Positions 48,301-53,185 of a stretch of 53,185 nt of DNA are shown here, piece after piece (the stretch's first letter is position 1; each line of letters begins with the position of its first letter). The stretch comes from Clostridia bacterium (lineage in GTDB: Bacteria; Bacillota; Clostridia; Christensenellales; CAG-314). Under the pieces are notes generated by a model. The model was not told the DNA's origin. It did not search any database and was given only the letters and a program-made list of their open reading frames with translations. Made by a program: the position numbers and the translations under genes. Location: NCBI GenBank assembly GCA_028698585.1, contig JAQVWG010000003.1, forward strand, positions 71,131-124,315. Direction: 5' to 3'.

Positions 48301-51300
48301 TGGTCTATTGACTAAATATGCTCTTTATTCTGCAGGTCGTATAGTGCCTACTGCGACTATCGTGCTCACACAGGCAACAGCGTTTGATCTATACATTGAC
48401 GGCGTCCTTGCTACCCTAGACACCGATTATACATTAAGTCAAGATGGATTAACTATTACCGTCAATAACGACGGTGCGCACAGAATAGTGGTAGTTATTA
48501 AGCCGTCTGTTGAGAGTGGATTGACAACAGCATGCTTCATATATGACCTAGATCTACATACCCCTGCCCCAACGGTTAATGTATCAGTTGATGATTCAAC
48601 TTCGACAGTAGTTAGCGGTGACATGTTGCTTCAAGATAGTGATATTACCAAGAGTTATCGAGTATCATACGACACCACAGGCATCCTGGGCGCAATCACA
48701 GCCACTGTAGATGGTGCTACTCAAACGCTACTTAGTGGAGAGGGCAATATTAAATATTTTGATGTAACTGTTAATAATCAAGTCAAACAAGTGGTAATTT
48801 CAGTTGCTCCATATCTTAATTTTGAACGCAATAATATAGCATTCGTACTAGCAACTGGTAAGACTGTGAGTTTCGTTAGTTCGGACACATCTATGGGCAC
48901 AGTATCTGTCGATGGGGTAAATGGCGACTTCAATTCAGACGTTGCATTTACGGATACTTTCACCTTACGCGCAACATCTAAGAACAGCAGTATGTACAGA
49001 TTCATTGGTTGGTATAAGAACTATGGCACAGCAGAAGAAGTACTATATAGTGCTAATGCGACCTGTACTGTGACTGAACAGACTGATTTGTCACTAGTTG
49101 CAGTATTCAAGTCCATAACAGTTATGCCAATAATCAACCTTGTTGGTGGGGACTATAATACTGTAATTACTGGCAACAAGATACTGTTCCATTCCTTAAC
49201 TGACACAACTAGCACTTATACATTTACATTCGGCCAGCCAAGCTCAGGTACTACAATATACGTATCTGTCAACGGTGGCGCAAGAGTGGCTATTGAGGGC
49301 AACACATATATTCTAGCCAACCCATCATCAGATGTTAAACTAACATTCACTGCAAGCACAGGATTATCTGACTCTGTTGATGCAGTATATGAGATATCCA
49401 TCGAAGTTGTTAAGCCGTTCCCAGATGGATTATCGGTTGCTGGTGATACCCAAATACCCTCTTCGAACATAACTAATTCTAATACTGTACCATGGCACCA
49501 CGATAACAGCATTACTGACCGTACAGCATATGGCATAGTTGATAAACCTAAGAGTCAAACCAACACATCTATGTTATTCAACTTTGATAGAACTGGCATA
49601 TTTAGTATAGACGTAAAGGTGACGACAGTGGGTAGTGCAAGACCATATTTCTATATCTACTTGAATGGTGCTATTGTCTACACTGTCGAAACGGCAACAC
49701 CGGGTTGGATAACATATAGGGTATTAATACCAGACGGATATAATCATGTAGAGGTAGCATTCTATGCGCCGAGCATATCGGCAACTGCATACGCTAACGC
49801 TTGGTTATCTAAGGCCCAGTTTACACAGATAGCCATTAGTGGCGATGGCTTAACCAACACGACACCAACAACTATTAACATTGGCAGTATATTCAATCTG
49901 CAACATTATACTGGTAGCGAAGAGACATTCAGAACAGGTCTGTCCGTCCTAGTGGACAACGGTAGCAGCATTACAATTACTGAGCAATATGTTAAATTGC
50001 TCGGCATGACATCAGACGCAGTTATAGACAGTATAACAATGCCTGCAGGTGTTAGTTACACCCTTACAGACGGTGTATACAAGTTCGTTGGTCTCACGAA
50101 AGGGTCTAATACTATTACATTCGCAGGTACCATTTCTGGTAAGCCGTTATCATTCACAGTTATAATTAGTAACAGTGGTTTAGACGGCTATAATAGCATT
50201 GTCGGTAATGGCACCGCCACAAATCCTTACATCATTAACAGTTGGGCTGATATAGGCGCACTTGGAGCACATCCAACTGGTTTTTTTGCACTCGCTGATA
50301 CACTGACTGATACAACTGGTATAGATAATATTAATAAGACCATTACAGTCAGTGGCACTTGGACGCCTATTGGTACCAGTGCTGTGCCGTTCAAGGGCGG
50401 ATTCGACGGCAACGGCTGGACAATTATTATTACCGACGTCGCAAATGTATCATATGCTGGCTTCTTCGGATATACCAACGACGCAACCATTAAGAACTTC
50501 ACACTATATATCACAGAAACGTCCACGAGTGGTATAACTTACTTCGGAGGCATAGTAGGATATGCTGGCGGTTTATCTATGTTTGACAATATAGATGTTC
50601 ATGCTACAATATCGGTCAAAGCCAACCTGGGTGGTCTTGTCGGCACATGTGTTACCACATCTCGTTTTACCAACTGTGATGTGTATGGCTCTGTTAGAAG
50701 AGCGACATGGGGCAACTGTGGTGGCCTATCCGGTAACGGTGGAACATTTACCGACTGTAATATGTATGCAGAAGTGAGTGGTTATGGCCTACTCGGTGGA
50801 TTGATTGGAGGATATAGTACATCTTCTACATTCAATAACTGCTTAATGGCAGGCAGTGTAACATTTGATGGCGCACATACCAATAACTATCCATATGTCG
50901 GTAACCTCAATGGTTATGGTGCATGGGTATCATTCAACTATGTCAACACTGGCGTCCAGCTTACAGTTAAATACAATAATTCAGACAGAGTCAATGCTGT
51001 TGACATATTTAATGGTGAGTTTTCACCCATTCTAGTTTCATCTAGTAATGACGGCACTTACACAACCTTAGTATATAGAATGCATCTAGAAACCACATAT
51101 GCAAGTGCAGGATTATTATCTGAGACCCTAGTAAATGGTGTAACGGGTAACTACGGTGGTTTCGTAGTGCGTTTCACCATGAGCGATGGCACATACAAGT
51201 ATATATCTACACTAGATAGGGTTAACAATGTATACCGGACAAGCCTAGACATCGACCTTGACAGCCTTACCTCTTATGTAGACAACTTCACCAATATGAC

Positions 51301-53185
51301 TATTGACACTACAATAGGCACTGGAGATGCTACAACAGTGGCAACCAACACCTACAAGAGTGCACAGGTAAATGGAATAACTATTTCCATATTTGGCACG
51401 GTCGAAGTGAGCAACGCTAACGATTTTGAGCATCTACAATGGATTATTAATGGTGGAATCCCAACAGTATTTGGTAGTGGCGTAAACGCTTACTTCTATA
51501 ATGCTCGCTCCGTGGCTACACTATCAATTAAACTGACTGCCGATATCGACTTAACAGCTGATAGAATTATTGAGATAAATGAACAGAATGTGTATCTCAA
51601 CCGTGTGGGTGGTGTGCAAGACGGCGCCAAGTTGTACCAATTCTACGGATTAGGCATGAGCGAGATGCACCCGTACAGAGGCAGTATTTATGGCAATAAC
51701 AATACATTAACTGTCAACATGAACACACCTAATGCATATTTGGTGGGCATTATTGCAATGAGTAGTGATATGTCTTATGAGGTTCAAGTTAGGGATTTGA
51801 CAGTAAACGGCTCTATTATAGGTAAATGGCGTGTCGGTGTTGTCGGCATGTTCGACGGTTACTCACGTAGTGGCGATATCGCATTCCATAATGTAACAGT
51901 TAACGCTACAATGCAAGCAACTGCTGGTAGACTAGGTAGTTTACTAGGTTGTCTACACACAGGCAAATTGACTATCAATAACTGTACAACTAACGCAACA
52001 ATGACTGGCGCAACCTTGACGGGTGCTTATAGCGGTGGTAACACTCACTATTCATCTAAGGGTGTGTTCCTTACTGGCACTAACTACAACAACAGCAATA
52101 TTGCAACCCTGTTCGGACAACTGAATGCGAGTACAACCAAGCCCACTGCAGCTCATTATGCAACAGTTAAACAACAGATTCGCATACACTATGGCACTGG
52201 CGTAGACGAGTACGTGTATGAACAGATAGGATATAGTGCTACTGGCGTGGCGGAAACCACACTCACAGAGTTAACGCAACTTACTATCGGCGCAAGTGAC
52301 TACACAATACCTGCTACATCATTTATACTTCGTAACGGCGCTACATACACACCGGACCACTACGTATTCTTGATAATTGGTAGCACGAGTAAGACATACG
52401 ATGGCGCAACGAATCTCTCATTAAATGCTAACAATTACCTCGGCACATGGAATATCACAACCAATCGTATTGACGTTGCCAATGCCAATGCCGACACATA
52501 TACTAGTATTAGTACTGGCGCATTAGTAGTTGAAGGCAACCCGACCATGCTGGTTACCACATCATTTAGTGGAGTTATTATTAATAAGAAGAATATCTCT
52601 GTGACATTCGGTAACACTACACAGACATATAACGGTCAGTCGCAACAAGTGACATTAATGCCTAGTGGTCTAGTCGGTGAGGATACACCATTTGATTTGA
52701 CATACTACTTGACCAGTGACTTGGACAATGCTTTGTTGGCTTTACCAATCAATGTAGCATCATACAGAGCAGTAGTAACTCTTAACGAGCAAGACGGCGC
52801 TAACTATAATCTAGTTGGTGATACGTATATTAACTACTCAATAGGCGCGTATGCTCTTACTATTATGCCTAACACACTCACTAAGTCATACGGTGAGAGC
52901 GAGCCTGCATGGCAGACATCTGTCAGTGGGATAAATGATGAGACTGTTAATATCACATTAACTAGGGCTCTCGGTGACAACGTAGGCGTATATGCAATCA
53001 GCGTATCCACAACCAATGGCAACTACACAGTTGCCGTGCACACTGATTATGATGAGTTTACTATCACCAAGAGAGCAGTTACCATAACCATAGCAGATAA
53101 GTCATCTATCTATGGTCAATCAATTAATCCTCTAACCTATGCAGTAACCACTGGTTCGATAGTTGGTCAAGATGATTTACAAGTA
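45341..53185 (+). CDS. Giant secreted GLUG/MBG-domain surface protein (3' end beyond window)
   Basis: One open frame of at least 2,615 codons with no stop in the window. AAGGAG precedes ATG 45341. A signal peptide is clear: positively charged start, hydrophobic core (about residues 10-31) and an AYAA cleavage region near 41. The ectodomain has four GLUG-like beta-helical blocks. Their entry motifs are GGTGTAEDPYLIST (about nt 45494), GLGTRDNPYIIT (about 47268), GNGTATNPYIIN (about 50206) and VSNANDFEHLQW (about 51410), with GGLVG/GGIVGY-type turns. Between blocks lie immunoglobulin-like stretches and an InlB-B-like repeat (FIGWYKN...LVAVFK, about 48990-49110). From about 52370 come YDG (KTYDG, TQTYNGQ) and MBG (KSYGES, SSIYGQ) modules in series. 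Anchoring is unknown because the C-terminus is missing. Likely an adhesin or cell-surface scaffold. Confidence 0.9.
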   Translation, partial: MQSSNSTNKLISIMIAFILIIGVVFAMGGFAEEAPTAYAASGNWLNYKAAAFAGGTGTAEDPYLISTPEQMAKLAYDVRNDVSAYVDKHFRLTNNIDLSARYWQPIGFTDSSDVDHYFRGHFDGAGFDIIGLILSYSYTSNSDGSNNVWNGLFGRIYGPSYANRSQIGNFNLVSPVMSMASWGRNSDGWFNAPCDSGLVVGYSCYADYENITITNANQEACWWDGGFGGEVFYSSFNNIVIDSLTATICDWVYGGMVAAANECTFTDCHLINADITSEQTTWESRLGGLIGCMNDGVVVDGCSFNGIITAGHNNVGGVVGFAGDVLSTCEIKNTVIQGSISGNTYVGGIFGGMPNAATSLIFENCVNLASVTASGSTAGGIVAQVNGAVTLKQCANAGDISAPAAVGELFGSGSPTYTMGDAFPSIVSMSQGTADDILKFNLGGKMIKGTLEIGLDSSFSMTFATVPELEIYLDDVLLVAGVDYTIADNTLTFPTMPTSGVHKYVLVSGVSDTETYSRSSLVITAAQFAEMPTCTFFNDNGSTVVLNSNNKYTVTNYNTNDYTTKEYGLTVGTPSSNVELTVALNNSTSSADEYYNAISGKYEFINLPKANAVVTITAHDTADANKVDKTLSFNLVYSPFSSGLGTRDNPYIITRAEQFTYIKGDTHYAMGSDIDFSGAEYIPATSAIGRFTFDGNNYTISNFGFASTIGTIPNGLGLFGTVYGVGCEIRNINFESVNIVFDGITSTNAAVLVGYMSENDADDGTLLIENVNILDGSMLSKNCTLSTMGSLIGSVNGTTVNVVDCSVNLDIDTNSYYVGGMIGNISYLTPHYDYLKEATFNNCVYNGTIKCGSSATYVAGYIGKNEDASATFVDCTTNGYIESYSLASGFVCGSTNAINTFTNCINFADIAINSASTYGYGVYAFTAATNKTIDIDNCFNYGRLMSNGTRAALDINGAVYLRENQITIPVASVGDIDGSITNYEDDNGLLTKYALYSAGRIVPTATIVLTQATAFDLYIDGVLATLDTDYTLSQDGLTITVNNDGAHRIVVVIKPSVESGLTTACFIYDLDLHTPAPTVNVSVDDSTSTVVSGDMLLQDSDITKSYRVSYDTTGILGAITATVDGATQTLLSGEGNIKYFDVTVNNQVKQVVISVAPYLNFERNNIAFVLATGKTVSFVSSDTSMGTVSVDGVNGDFNSDVAFTDTFTLRATSKNSSMYRFIGWYKNYGTAEEVLYSANATCTVTEQTDLSLVAVFKSITVMPIINLVGGDYNTVITGNKILFHSLTDTTSTYTFTFGQPSSGTTIYVSVNGGARVAIEGNTYILANPSSDVKLTFTASTGLSDSVDAVYEISIEVVKPFPDGLSVAGDTQIPSSNITNSNTVPWHHDNSITDRTAYGIVDKPKSQTNTSMLFNFDRTGIFSIDVKVTTVGSARPYFYIYLNGAIVYTVETATPGWITYRVLIPDGYNHVEVAFYAPSISATAYANAWLSKAQFTQIAISGDGLTNTTPTTINIGSIFNLQHYTGSEETFRTGLSVLVDNGSSITITEQYVKLLGMTSDAVIDSITMPAGVSYTLTDGVYKFVGLTKGSNTITFAGTISGKPLSFTVIISNSGLDGYNSIVGNGTATNPYIINSWADIGALGAHPTGFFALADTLTDTTGIDNINKTITVSGTWTPIGTSAVPFKGGFDGNGWTIIITDVANVSYAGFFGYTNDATIKNFTLYITETSTSGITYFGGIVGYAGGLSMFDNIDVHATISVKANLGGLVGTCVTTSRFTNCDVYGSVRRATWGNCGGLSGNGGTFTDCNMYAEVSGYGLLGGLIGGYSTSSTFNNCLMAGSVTFDGAHTNNYPYVGNLNGYGAWVSFNYVNTGVQLTVKYNNSDRVNAVDIFNGEFSPILVSSSNDGTYTTLVYRMHLETTYASAGLLSETLVNGVTGNYGGFVVRFTMSDGTYKYISTLDRVNNVYRTSLDIDLDSLTSYVDNFTNMTIDTTIGTGDATTVATNTYKSAQVNGITISIFGTVEVSNANDFEHLQWIINGGIPTVFGSGVNAYFYNARSVATLSIKLTADIDLTADRIIEINEQNVYLNRVGGVQDGAKLYQFYGLGMSEMHPYRGSIYGNNNTLTVNMNTPNAYLVGIIAMSSDMSYEVQVRDLTVNGSIIGKWRVGVVGMFDGYSRSGDIAFHNVTVNATMQATAGRLGSLLGCLHTGKLTINNCTTNATMTGATLTGAYSGGNTHYSSKGVFLTGTNYNNSNIATLFGQLNASTTKPTAAHYATVKQQIRIHYGTGVDEYVYEQIGYSATGVAETTLTELTQLTIGASDYTIPATSFILRNGATYTPDHYVFLIIGSTSKTYDGATNLSLNANNYLGTWNITTNRIDVANANADTYTSISTGALVVEGNPTMLVTTSFSGVIINKKNISVTFGNTTQTYNGQSQQVTLMPSGLVGEDTPFDLTYYLTSDLDNALLALPINVASYRAVVTLNEQDGANYNLVGDTYINYSIGAYALTIMPNTLTKSYGESEPAWQTSVSGINDETVNITLTRALGDNVGVYAISVSTTNGNYTVAVHTDYDEFTITKRAVTITIADKSSIYGQSINPLTYAVTTGSIVGQDDLQV

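Noticed and set aside
45395-53022. Many minus-strand frames opposite the giant gene
   Set aside because: They are shadows of a long, composition-biased plus-strand coding frame; no ribosome sites or recognisable domains.

Overview
The window is a 53 kb piece of an AT-rich bacterial chromosome. Gene content and order point to a Clostridia-like Firmicute: lepA-hemW-hrcA-grpE-dnaK-dnaJ-prmA-rsmE-mtaB-HIT-rpsU, pcrA-ligA, yicC-gmk-rpoZ-coaBC-priA-def-fmt-rsmB-rlmN-rsgA-rpe, and rpmB-asp23-fakA. A meso-diaminopimelate dehydrogenase and a CdaA-type diadenylate cyclase fit that. I cannot name a genus. An uncultured gut-type clostridial lineage is my inference, from the GLUG/MBG surface protein and the loose spacing between operons.

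Layout. 1-7.1 kb: diaminopimelate dehydrogenase, cdaA with a 42-residue CdaR-like stub, a DUF1015 protein, then an aspartokinase and a glycerophosphodiesterase on the minus strand, separated by a 112-bp tandem array. 7.2-18.2 kb: lepA, hemW, the CIRCE-controlled heat-shock genes hrcA-grpE-dnaK-dnaJ, then padR-prmA-rsmE. 18.2-22.4 kb: mtaB, a HIT protein, rpsU and an unrecognised 136-residue protein. 23-27.3 kb: pcrA and ligA. 27.5-39 kb: a compact run of nucleotide, CoA, replication-restart, N-formyl-methionine and rRNA-modification genes, most of them overlapping or nearly touching. 39-43.8 kb: a PAP2 phosphatase, rpmB, asp23 and fakA. 43.8-53.2 kb: a 162-bp tandem array, then one reading frame of at least 2,615 codons that runs off the window and encodes a secreted surface protein with GLUG-type and MBG/YDG-type modules.

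The genes are mostly housekeeping: protein folding, ribosome maturation, initiator-Met formylation and deformylation, DNA repair and lysine/peptidoglycan precursor supply. The unusual part lies between them. At least nine intergenic regions carry direct repeats of roughly 40-200 bp period, and several copy the start or end of the neighbouring gene (lysC 5', mtaB 5' and 3', rsgA 3'), so the spacers seem to grow by local tandem duplication. Some widely conserved neighbours are absent from their usual places: stp/prkC between rlmN and rsgA, remA between yicC and gmk, a thiamine pyrophosphokinase gene after rpe, and the YbbR domains of CdaR after cdaA.
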